DNA from: Ridgeia piscesae
Taxonomy: Eukaryota; Annelida; Polychaeta; Sabellida; Siboglinidae
Direction: 5' to 3'
Length of the DNA stretch: 64,000 nucleotides
Assembly: GCA_025642075.2 (NCBI GenBank)
Contig: JAODUO010000946.1
Span: 12,501 to 76,500, forward strand
Each line of letters starts with the position of its first letter. The first letter of the stretch is position 1. The position numbers and the translations under genes were made by a program. This document shows positions 1 to 59,854 of the stretch, one piece after another. Below the pieces are notes generated by a model that had not been told where the DNA came from, did no database searches, and saw only the letters and a program-made list of their open reading frames with translations.

Positions 1-1481
1 ATGTAATGTAATGTGTTTTTTCTTAAACATTCCCCCATACCGTTGTCAAATAAATTATATTGTCAAATAAATGATATTGAGAACAGCGATTTCGTGATTC
101 TACGTGCATAAGTATATATATATATATATATATCTGTACTTTATAAGTTTATGTTTTGGGGTCACAGGAAGACCACCACGTAACAATACTTTTTTGTTTT
201 GATTGCTCATGTACATGTTTAATGTATTCTTGTTGTTGTTACGAAATAAAATTGATTGATGTACAAATGAATTTGTACCTGTTACGTAGAGAGGGACAGA
301 TGATATTTGCGTGGTCCGTGATTTGCAAAATTGTTTCCTCGTGAAAGTGAAAGTTTTTATTTTATCTCTATGATTGGTGGTTAGGTGCAACAGTGTGAAA
401 TGTTATTTAAATGTGTTTTTCTTGTGAACCGTGATACGTGATTGAGGAAGCACTTTCTTCGTGAAATTGATGATATGTGAATAAAATTTACGATGTCTTG
501 ACAGATTTCTACTTACAAAATAAATCTGTACAACCAAACCGCAAAAGAAGATACTTTAATCCAAGATGGTCACAGATGCTACTGTAACAATGCTGCCTCA
601 TCCCCAGACTTCCTCGCGCCTGTCTTCTGCGTCATCAACGTCGGTTACAGGGTCACGTGTATTTTGAAATGGTATTCTTCACGTGAAATGTGAAAATTTA
701 AATATTATCCCTGTAAAATGTGAAAACTTTTTTCACTGTGCATGAACACATTTTGTAATTTACCAGGATCACGGCAGCCATCTTAGATTTTCGTGGTTCC
801 CACGAGTTGCCCAAGGATGGCGCATTGCCATCCCACGGATTTTAGTTCAGGGACACATAATCTATAATATGATTCAATTCCCAGGTTCACACAATGGCAA
901 CTCGACTATACACTATTCCATCTACCGCCTATTGGCTATTCCAGTCTATCGTCAACTCTACGATCAGGTTTTTGCCACCGATACAAATTCGAGAACCTTC
1001 CAGAGTGAACCGTCGTTTCCTCGATATCCTTAGTTTAGCCTTAGGAGGTCTTCCAACGTGATATTTATACGCAAGTCAAGACATCTAGCAAACTAGCACT
1101 TCCTCTCCTACAGGAGGAAGGCTGCTCTAACTTCCCAAAATCTACCATAGTTATCGGCGGGAAACACCAAGAAATAAAACTGCATGATAATGATTGAAGC
1201 AAGGCATTGTTGTTAGATTGTTATTAGCATAAGACTAATAATAAGTTACTGCTAGTGGACCCTCGGTACATGTATAGGACCCACTGAAAAGAAGGAACAC
1301 AAACGAACAGATGAACCCCTGTGTGACATTCGCTAAAACGTTATTTCAAAAACATGCACTAAAATGTCTTTTTAAGACGACCGTTACGTCTCATCTCTGG
1401 TCGCCATCATATTCCAGCACCGGCGGTTTTTGACCGTTTCTAGGGTCAAACGGCAGTTTTTGCTGTTGCTCTCCCTCTCTG

Positions 1482-1515
<34 letters not shown>

Positions 1516-2627
1516 CGTCTCTATCTGTCTGTCTGTCTCACTCTCTCGCCTTGCTTCAATCTTTATTCGCAACCGGCAAAGACGTCCGTGCATTGCGTGG
1601 TTGTCCTCGACATGTAATGGTAAACTGCCTGCCATCGGATTTGTAGCCAACTACGATGATGATATAATGGCCTCTGGATGTACCCGACCTAACAGGGAGC
1701 ACAAATGTTGCATACTGATAAATGTTTACAATAGTAACTTCACAAAATGCCTGTCAGTAATCAACATACACAGCTGTATTTTACGAATGTTTCCAATTAT
1801 CGTTTATTTGTTGTCTAGCTTAGTATCAGTACTCCAGCTGACTTTCTTGGAGTCTACCGGATGTTTTTGAAAATTGTCGCTCGAAAAACATCTCTCGGGT
1901 TACACAATTTACATACAGTTGTAGTTTTTAAACCCCAACAGCAGGTGCACGGTCCAAAGGGATGTTGACGTTATTTTGGTGAACCCGAAATTCTCCGGGA
2001 ATTCCGAAACTCGGAAGTTGGCAATTAGAACACATACACTATTGGCACGCGAGCGTTCATGTGTGTATTAGAACCTGTCGGGAGTTTACAATTATTTGCT
2101 TTTTGGCGGACAGTGGTGACTTTGTCCACAGTGTTACTGGCTTTACACTGAATTTACCAGGGAATCATTATCGGCTGCACTCAATGCCAGGCTATTGAAA
2201 GAACAGAAGACGTACGCAAATACGATTATGACAAGTGTTTATTTCCTACCGGAAATGATGAGCAATTGCGCCCGCCGACACACGTAAAGCGGACGAAGGT
2301 TACATGTGCAACTACACAACGGCAGAGGCAGCTTTACGACGTGAAAGGAGTCGAGTTGTGCGCATGCGGCAATGTCAACACGTTGTTACAAAGACTTCCC
2401 ATCCCTGGCAATATACGCCACATCCAGTTTTGTTCCAGCGCTAAATATAACAGATACATCACAATTGTATAATTCCGACCACCAGCAAGAAGCTATTATA
2501 TTTAAATTAGCAAGCATGACCAGGATTCCACGTAGGACAACATATGACAGACAAAGATCATTGCTATTATTAATTAATGTGACGCTGCTACACCCGTTTG
2601 TACAGACATAAACTTGAAATGTCCCTA
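1..2627. other. flank downstream of KIF13B, no gene recognised
   Basis: A (TA)n run lies at 113-133 and a (CTGT)n-rich stretch at about 1475-1545. The open frame at 1430-1870 owes its Leu/Ser/Cys part to this simple repeat. A short forward frame from ATG at 566 has no family match. Confidence 0.5.
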
Positions 2628-2631
2628 TTAA

Positions 2632-3166
2632 GGGGATACTCCAGTCAGTGAGAGGTTCACAGTATTAACTTACATATGTATACCATACTGGTTGTGCCAA
2701 GTAACTGTGCATAAAGATCGTTAATAAACAATTAGTTATAGTTTACTGGTATCAAAAACATGCTATCTTAGATTCAGGGCGCTGCCATCTTGAGGCTTAT
2801 GCGCCAGTGACGTAAGCCAAATCGTTTACGTCATTGGCGCATTGTTGAATAAGGCAAGGATTGGCGGAATCTTCGCTAATAATTGTGATTGTGACGTAAG
2901 CAATCCGCGACGTACTGGATACATCAAATACCATTGGACAGACATAGGATGTTCGAACGAGTATGCGCCAGTGACGTAAGTGGTTTACGTCACTGGCGCG
3001 TAAGTCTCAAGATGGCAGCGCCCTGAATCCAACATGGAGTCTTTCTGACACTTATACTATAATTAATTGTTTATTAACGATCTTTATGCAGAATTACTAT
3101 GCACAACCAATATATTATACAGATGTACGTAAATGGTGTGAATCTATCACTGATTGGAGTATCCCT
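2632..3166. mobile_element. TTAA-flanked foldback MITE, 535 bp
   Basis: TTAA lies at 2628-2631 and 3167-3170. Ends: GGGGATACTCCAGTCAGTGA on the left and, reverse-complemented, AGGGATACTCCAATCAGTGA on the right. The inverted match extends about 190 bp per arm, with internal deletions, up to CAGGGCGCTGCCATCTTGAG. Each arm ends in its own palindrome of GCGCCAGTGACGTAA against TTACGTCAYTGGCGC. TTAA targets suggest a piggyBac-type relation (inference). Confidence 0.85.
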
Positions 3167-3170
3167 TTAA

Positions 3171-5548
3171 AGCCGGCTTACATGAGCGATTTTTGCTCCA
3201 CTTGTTCGCGCAACGCGATTTGAGAATCAAAGGTTTGTGCGTTTCAGCTTTTAATAAACGGTCACAACATGTAAGTCTCCTACAGATCGCTTACTGGCAT
3301 CAACATCGCAACAGATTGTAATACTATGTTCGATCTCGCACAAGGGGTTTATACGATTGACAAGTGCACTTGTTGTCACACGATAGCGTGTCGCCCAAAT
3401 AACAGTACAATTAATAATCGCTCGTGTAAACTGGCCTTTACACGGTCAACTATTTCACCAAACATATGGATAATCACACTTTGTCGAAGTGCCAAACGCA
3501 GATCAAAATTATGTTGGACCACCACGTGTTTCTTTCAGTTTCTGACTGTCTCAAACTCTGAAATATAAGTACCAATTTAATAGGTTTTTACTAACGAAAG
3601 TGACAGACAATTATACATAAAGGTGTATCCCTGATAATGACGGCAAGAGAAGAGTTGCATTTGCTTTGTCGAATACAGCGGGGTATCGTTTGTGACAGAA
3701 ACCGAGCCATGATATGAAACGTGGCAGTTACGTATCCACCATGGCGTGGAGAACGTCAACAGTATGCGGCCCGCGCTAGATACATCGCGCATAGGACGAT
3801 CACGTTCTACTCGAGTGGTTATAAATAGCATTTCCGACCATGCTTTTTGTATTGCAGAACATTCACTTGTATAACAAAATACCGTTGCTTGCAAGCAATA
3901 TCATGCGGACGCACCCTAACTTGCCCGAGACAGATTCGACATCTAAAATATTGCATTTTATCCTGCCACTCTCCGCAGTAACAAAGCGGCAGCCAAACAC
4001 GCCCCCGGCAGTTGAACTTGGCGTTCAGAACATTTTGCTATGTATAGAGTTGTGCTGAAGCGAACGAACGCAGTTACTGTACACCCTGAACCACATCAAG
4101 AAAACAATGTCTTCGTTAGTTCTACGACGGGTTGTTCGCACGATGCTTGTCTTAAATGGTAGGTATCTCCAGGGTACATAAACACGGTCAACGCGAAATG
4201 TTTGAGTCGTTGATTGGCGTGTTCCGGTAAAGGATAGTGAAGATTCAATACTTCCATGCTGGTTTAAATGTCATATTGGCATGAATTCCGTAAACGCATT
4301 TTTGGTGTTGAAATATTTGAACGATGCCATTGTCATTGGTTCAACCGTCGTGTCCAAATCTGACGGACCAGGTGTGAGTTGAAGCGTTGTCTGTACGTTC
4401 CCGGGTTATAGTTCACATGTCTGTTGTACGCACCCTCGTCCCACGGTGCTCGAACGGGTCAACACACGGCACAACGGCGACGTTGCGTTAAGCACACCAC
4501 CGATAAAGTGAACGACAGAACGAACACTACTGCATTGCGATAACAAAATGTACAATCTTCTAGTAGCAAAGCACAAAGTCAGCCTGAAACGTCGTGCGAC
4601 AGATCGGCTGCGCTAATAAGTCTGTCAACTCCAGTCGGCTGACTTCCAGTTAGCCCAGCCTTTAATTGCCAGAGTACTTCTTCGAGAAAGTGGATCACAG
4701 GCGATTACAAGTCTATGACGTCAGCGAGCGAGAAGACAGACCGTCTCCGTCGCAATATCAAACAATTCATTCTATCACGACACATACATACATGTAAAAC
4801 TCGTCACTTCACACGAACGTTCCATCGAAAGGCTCTCTGGCTTCTGACGTTCTTTAACCAAGCCTGCAGATGTCATATATAGTGCTTGGCAGCTACCCTG
4901 TTGGCATGTCACATCCAGATGTAAATGATCCGGAACGGTGATTTATGTACATCGAATTCATCGCGATTGACGATATCGCCACGCGAGCGATCAGCGACGT
5001 CCTGTGCGGGTAGCTGGGAAAAGGTTGAGACCCCAAAGCGACAACGCACACTACAGAATCCGACCTCTCGTGCCTGGTTACGAGAACCAAACGAGATTTC
5101 GCGAGATGCAAAGACAGCGTATTGGGTACGTTTGAGCCATAAAATTGACAGTTTCACATTATTCACCACAGACAACACTAGCATGCTTCTTTAATACAAA
5201 TAAGCAACAATTGCTTACGTTCACGGAAAACCCTTGCAATTTATCCTAACAACTAGCACAGCACCGTACGGCAATATATTACATCATTTCATATATATAT
5301 GCACACATAATCCTGTACAGGCAAACACATTATGGTCACCAACAAAGACAAATATATTATTAACAAAACAATCAGCGGGCTACAGCTAGCGGGAAACATT
5401 CGCAACGCGCACATCTAATGTACTCGGTACAATATGACGATAACGTGCGCCAAAACAGCTCAAAATATACACGTAAACACACAGCCACATACACACAAGG
5501 CGCAGACACACAGAGCCACCATTCTACTTCCTCTCGGAAGCAATCTCC
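3171..5548. other. flank downstream of KIF13B, no gene recognised
   Basis: Mixed-composition sequence richer in CpG than the introns. Overlapping short frames on both strands near 4900-5190 have no recognisable family. No RNA gene seen. Confidence 0.5.
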
Positions 5549-7055
5549 AATTCGACGTGAGCGCAGTATTGCTCTTTGAGCGTTTCCTCCTGTGCGAGAG
5601 TTGCAGAGACGAAATCCGATGAACCCCCGTTGTTGTACCTCTACGTCTCTCGGCAACATCGTCTGTTCCATCGGTCCATTCGATTATGCAGTACATACAG
5701 GCATTGTAAGCGATGTAAACTATTCGGTAAACATTATGAAAATATGAACATTAATGGAACTCAAAAACATGACCCTTGCGTATATCTCTAACACTGACTG
5801 GCTCCCCTCCGACGGGCTCCGTGTTTTGTGTCACTACATGTTCGTCGATGGTCGAGATCTTGACTTATTTTTGACGACACTCCAGTGCACAGTTCGTGGT
5901 ACATATTGGTCCGGCGCTATTCCTTGCGACATCGTCCACATATCTGAATTCGTATCTCCGACTTGTGGGTCATTGCATTTTTATTCTTCTTGTTACTGCT
6001 TCACCGTCATGTTCAGTAGGTGATAAAAACAATGTGTGCTTAGTGTTGTCTACTGACTACGGACCATAAATCATTGGAATATCTTGCACTTTGTAGACAA
6101 AGGAAGGTGCGGACACGTCGATGTCACGTTCATCATGTCAATAAATCCGATTGATGACGTGCACAGTTTACTATCACATCAAACTCAGCAGTGACACTAA
6201 TAAATGGCGTATTTAACGCAGACTACTTGTATTGACAATTCGTATTCGTCCACACAGTTCGCCATCAAGTGGCACACGGTACGAGTCAGCGTCGAATCAA
6301 AGCTATTCGTCTATGACAGCCGCGATGTGTCTTAGCATTGCCACTCATAGTCCCAGTAACAGTTCTCGATTCCAAACGGTGCAGCCAGTAGTAACTGTGG
6401 GAGATCATAGGAGTTGAGAGAATCACGCCATCTAGCGAGTGTGAGAACAGTGCACCTTCCGCCGTGTCTGGGACACTGAGCTATATTGGAAGCACACATC
6501 ACCGATACAAAACACTAGTGAACAAGACCACATAATATGCTATTACACAGCCTGTCAATCACTTCCAGAAGGAAGGTTTTGTTCCATAGGGTACTCTTTC
6601 ATCCAGTGACCGAAAACACATCTCAACTATAGATGAGTTGTTATTTGAAAAGAATATTCCCTTAGGTTATTTCCTAACCCCAGCAGAGCAGTGCTGGTTG
6701 CTTTGACTTGCGTATAATACACTGCCATTACAGAGACCTTTAAGAGACAATATTTTGGAGATAATCCAATACCTTGCCAAAAATAATGTACATAAAACAG
6801 CAAAGTGTATTATTACGTTTTGTGTACAGAATAACTGATATGCAACCTACTGTCAAACACGTGTCTCACTCAGAGTAACACTTTATAGCACTTCTCCCTA
6901 AAATGTGTACAGGTAACCGTCAAAGCACACCTATAGACCACAGCGACGCATTTATATTGCATGCGTTCACTTCACATTTCACAGGTAATAAGACTATCAT
7001 CTTTAACTAAGCACAGCAGTATGTGTCGACCCCGTCAACAACGGGTGTGAAAGTT
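5549..7055 (-). other. 3' UTR and downstream sequence of the distal last-exon copy
   Basis: Non-coding sequence after the stop at 7056. A minus-strand AATAAA lies at 5980-5985, about 1.07 kb past the stop, and is a candidate poly(A) signal. The short forward open frames here recur in both copies and have no recognisable family. Confidence 0.5.
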
Positions 7056-7312
7056 TCATTTATGCTTTGCTGAACTGGCAGCGGTTGCCTTCATGAAGGA
7101 GTTTGCGGGTGACGAGCCGCCAAGACTAGACGGAGCCTCTTTCTGAGGTGACGGGGAGAACAGGTTGCCCGTGCTGCGACGGAGTGGCGAAGATCGCGCC
7201 TTGCTGTTTCGCCGCTTCTTATCCATGATGAGTTTGTCGTGACGCACGAATATGCCGTGTCGCGGACGGCTGCGGAAGTACCGGACTCCCTTCACAGAAC
7301 CGTCGTTCTTGC
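7056..7312 (-). CDS. KIF13B: KIF13B terminal exon, distal duplicate copy
   Basis: A second intact copy of the last exon, with the same 257 nt, the same stop and the same acceptor. It is part of a 2.43-kb tandem duplication. It could serve as an alternative terminal exon giving the same protein with another 3' UTR; whether it is used cannot be seen. UTR sequence differs between the copies at roughly one percent while the coding part shows no difference, which suggests a young duplication or selection on both. Confidence 0.8.
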
Positions 7313-7975
7313 CTACAACGCAAACGCTTCTTATAATAATAATAATTTATTTGCGGAAGTACCGGACTCCCTTCACAGAACCGTCGTTCTTGCCTACAAC
7401 GCAAACGCTTCTTATAATAATAATAATTTATTTGCGGAAGTACCGGACTCCCTTCACAGAACCGTCGTTCTTGCCTACAACGCAAACGCTTCTTATAATA
7501 ATAATAATTTATTTGCGGAAGTACCGGACTCCCTTCACAGAACCGTCGTTCTTGCCTACAACGCAAACGCTTCTTATAATAATAATAATTTATTTGCGGA
7601 AGTACCGGACTCCCTTCACAGAACCGTCGTTCTTGCCTACAATGCAAACGCTTCTTATAATAATAATTATTTATTTGCGGAAGTACCGGACTCCCTTCAC
7701 AGAACCGTCGTTCTTGCCTACAACGCAAACGCTTCTTATAATAATAATAATTTATTTGCGGAAGTACCGGACTCCCTTCACAGAACCGTCGTTCTTGCCT
7801 ACAATGCAAACGCTTCTTATAATAATAATAATTATTTATTGCGGGTACCGGACTCCCTTCACAGAACCGTCGTTCTTGCCTACAACCAAACGCTTCTTAT
7901 AATAATAATAATTTATTTGCGGAAGTACCGGACTCCCTTCACAGAACCGTACTTCTTGCCTCATCACTCTTCTTG
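7270..7975 (-). repeat. 81-bp minisatellite containing the last-exon acceptor, about 8.7 copies
   Basis: On the minus strand each unit holds a TTGTAG acceptor, the first 14-15 codons of the last exon (GKNDGSVKGVRYFR), then in frame AAA TAA, an AATAAA, a (TTA)n stretch and the next acceptor. Acceptor AGs fall near 7314, 7395, 7476, 7557, 7638, 7719, 7800 and 7881; the unit near 7962 is degenerate. Only the lowest-coordinate unit continues into a full last exon. Confidence 0.95.
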
Positions 7976-9482
7976 AAAATAATCAATTCGATTTGCGGAG
8001 ACGGCTTTACGTTCCTCCTGTGCGCGAGTTGCAGAGACAACATCCGATGAACCCCCGTTGTTGTACCTCTACGTCTCTCGGCAACATCGTCTGTTCCATC
8101 GGTCCATTCGATTATGCAGTACATACAGGCATTGTAAGCGATGTAAACTATTCGGTAAACATTATGAAAATATGAACATTAATGTAACTCAAAAACATGA
8201 CCCTTGCGTATATCTCTAACACTGACTGGCTCCCCTCCGACGGGCTCCGTGTTTTGTGTCACTACATGTTCGTCGATGGTCGAGATCTTGACTTATTTTT
8301 GACGACACTCCAGTGCACAGTTCGTGGTACACATTGGTCCGGCGCTATTCCTTGCGACATCGTCCACATTTCTGAATTCGTATCTCCGACTTGTGGGTCA
8401 TTGAATTTCTTCTTCTTGTTACTGCTTCACCGTCATGTTCAGTAGGTGATAAAAACAATTGTGCTTAGTGTTGTCTACTGACTACGGACCATAAATCATT
8501 GGAATATCTTGCACTTTGTAGACAAAGGAAGGTGCGGACACGTCGATGTCACGTTCATCATGTCAATAAATCCGATTGACGACGTGCACAGTTTACTATC
8601 ACATCAAACTCAGCAGTGACACTAATAAATGGCGTATTTAACGCAGACTACTTGTATTGACAATTCGTATTCGTCCACACACAGTTCACCATCAAGTGGC
8701 ACACGGTACAAGTCAGCGTCGAATCAAAGCTATTCGTCTATGACAGCCGCGATGTGTCTTAGCATTGCCACTCATAGTCCCAGTAACAGTTCTCGATTCC
8801 AAACGGTGCAGCCAGCAGTAACTGTGGGAGATCATAGGAGTTGAGAGAATCACGCCATCTAGCGAGTGTGAGAACAGTGCACCTTCCGCCGTGTCTGGGA
8901 CACTGAGCTATATTGGAAGCACACATCACCGATACAAAACACTAGTGAACAAGAACACATAATATGCGATTACACAGCCTGTCAATCACTTCCAGAAGGA
9001 AGGTTTTGTTCCATAGGGTATTCTTTCATCCAGTGACCGAAAACACATCTCAACTACAGATGAGTTGTTATTTGAAAAGAATATTCCCTTAGGTTATTTC
9101 CTAAGCCCAGCAGAGCAGTGCTGGTTGCTTTGACATGCGTATAATACACTGCCATTACAGAGACCTTTAAGAGACAATATTTTGGAGATAATCCAATACC
9201 TTGCCAAAAATAATGTACATAAAACAGCAAAGTGTATTATTACGTTTTGTGTACAGAATAACTGATATGCAACCTACTGTCAAACACGTGTCTCACTCAG
9301 AGTAACACTTTATAGCACTTCTCCCTAAAATGTGTACAGGTAACCGTCAAAGCACACCTATAGACCACAGCGACGCATTTATATTGCATGCGTTCACTTC
9401 ACATTTCACAGGTAATAAGACTATCATCTTTAACTAAGCACAGCAGTATGTGTCAACCCCGTCAACAACGGGTGTGAAAGTT
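7976..9482 (-). other. 3' UTR of the proximal last-exon copy
   Basis: Non-coding sequence after the stop at 9483. The position matching the distal AATAAA is changed (near 8405), and I saw no other minus-strand AATAAA before the 81-bp array, whose units carry one each. A transcript ending in this copy might therefore use an array signal near 7915 (inference). Confidence 0.45.
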
Positions 9483-57538
<48,056 letters not shown>

Positions 57539-57566
57539 CTGCCACAGAACACACTCGTCATATCAT

Positions 57567-57712
57567 CATCATCACCACCACCACCACCACCACCACCACC
57601 ACCACCACCACCACCACCACCACCACCACCACCACCACCACCACCACCACCACCACCACCACCACCACCACCACCACCACCACCACCACCACCACCACCA
57701 TCACCATCATCA
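57567..57712. repeat. (CCA)n microsatellite
   Basis: About 145 bp of CAC/CCA repeats just upstream of the acceptor of the exon at 57538. It reads as poly-His in one forward frame. Confidence 0.95.
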
Positions 57713-58041
57713 TCGTCGTTTAATGGCAGTGTTTCCAGGCTCTTTCAACCCAACTGACTTTGTTCCCAATCTGGAATGGTCCTGAGCATCAGGTGTTGAT
57801 ACCCAAGTGAGCAGACACTAGTTGTGTTTGGCCGCCCTACTGGAGCGGTCTCCTCCACCACGGAGTTTGTACAATTTCAGCCTACTTTTTCTCATTACCC
57901 CGCAGTCACCTGTATTCACTCTTCTTCACAGTTTGTCACTGGGCTGTCTGTCATAATAAGAATAGTTCTTATTATGCGTAACATCTAACATGTAGTTAAC
58001 CAATGTGCTTACATTTTCATTTTCAAAATATAATCTATGAT

Positions 58042-58121
<80 letters not shown>

Positions 58122-59854
58122 CGTGCGTGCGTGTGTGCGTGCATGCATGCATGTGTACAAGGTGCATGCATATACACGTGCATATGACGGGTACATCAAC
58201 ATCTTCCTGACAGAAGGTTTGCATCTTAGACACTGAATTTTCTGGGTTAATCTATAACCATTGGAAGAAGGGTAATGTTTTTATTGGATAATTGCTGTAG
58301 GATTTTATCAGTTTTATGACGTAAATCGACTGTTCTTACTTAATAAGAGTATATTTTCTGTGAATGTCATGATGGCACATATCAAGTCACCATATAAAGC
58401 TGGTCCAATAAACATTGGTGGCACAATAAACACTGCTGATAGCACAAAGTAGTCAATAAACACTGGCAATCTTGCAATATCTACAGCTAGCTGGCAAATA
58501 AACAATGACATGAGCCAGCACAATTTCTTCCTCTTTAAACGCTGTTGATTTAAAATAAATTGATATATTACCCAATGAACACTACCACCGCGTCAATAAA
58601 AACACAATCACGGGGGAAATAATACTGTCTATTTAAATGCCCCAAATAAAACAACAATAACATGACAACCAAACTGTTTATTATTAACTGCAACTTTGAA
58701 CACAAACATTGAACATGTTAAGCAACACCATTGCTTAGTGTTAAATTATTATGCTAAAAATGATCCTAATGATCATCACCAATTTCACTGATTATTTCAA
58801 CAGAATTATGCAGTCTTTTCTTACATCAACTGCGTGTAATATTACTTAACTCCACAAATTGGAACTTCAACAAAACAAATCGAAGAAGCATTTTTAAAGG
58901 CATACTATTAAACAATTATTACAATATAAAGTTTGCAAACAAAACACTGACATGTTTGAAGTTTCGCATTTTTGCAGGTGTAGTTTATTAGTATGACAAT
59001 CACAACCACCATTAAATAAATCTTATTTCTACCATCAATCGTACCAGCCTTTTGACATCATCTAAACGCGTGACAGTCAGACAGGTTATGGCGAGAACGC
59101 AGATAACGCATTAATGTGGGCATCATTGCACATAAAGCTGCCAACTTGGTCTCGATGGCATTACGCGGCTCACCGAGCCATATATCAGAAATTTCCTGCA
59201 CTGTTACCATGGCAATGAGGATTTAACAAACCAGCGCCAACAATAAGGACTCGGACGGAATCAATAGAACAGTGACAAACTGAGTCTTAGCTTGTTGTGG
59301 ACATCACAGGCAGATTTGTGTTGAACATTAATATAGTTGTCAGATGAGTACAAGCGTTCATCAAAGGTAGAGTCTGATTGTTTTAATGTAAAATCAACTT
59401 ATGTAACATAAATTACAAATATCCTGAAATCATGACCAAATTAAGGACTGAACGATGTACATTATTTTACCATTATCTGTTATTAGTTGTAAATTAAATA
59501 TATTTTCTTTGCAACTGCAAATCTCGTGAATGCATTACCTAAATATATTTCATTGAATGAACATGACATGTTTGTACAAATGAACCGACAAAAATATGCA
59601 TACATGAATACACATATTGATTTACACATGAAAAACAGATACCAAGAACACAGAACAGACACATGTCTCTAGACATATGCAGGCATCCACATACACACTT
59701 ATACATATGCAGGCATGTGACGACGTCCATGCGAATACACACTTACACACATATACACGTATTCACACAACATGCACACACCCATGCATGCACGCACACA
59801 AACCTAACAAAACCAGTTTGTAAACTTGAAAGAGTAAGACCGAAATATTCCCCA
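57713..59854 (-). other. KIF13B intron (inferred)
   Basis: AT-rich, with a (TG)n run at 58045-58112. No kinesin motor or neck exon was recognised on the minus strand. It is called intronic because the gene must continue to the right. Confidence 0.5.

Noticed and set aside
566..667. Possible first exon on the plus strand with ATG at 566
   Set aside because: Only about 33 codons, no clear donor and no family match.
1430..1870. 146-codon forward frame with a hydrophobic, signal-like start
   Set aside because: The Leu/Ser/Cys start is a (CTGT)n simple repeat; the rest is not recognised.
7219..7976. Repeat protein-like frames on both strands (YYYYKKRLRCRQERRF and ASYNNNNLFAEVP types)
   Set aside because: Wrong-frame readings of the 81-bp array; the meaningful frame is that of the KIF13B last exon.
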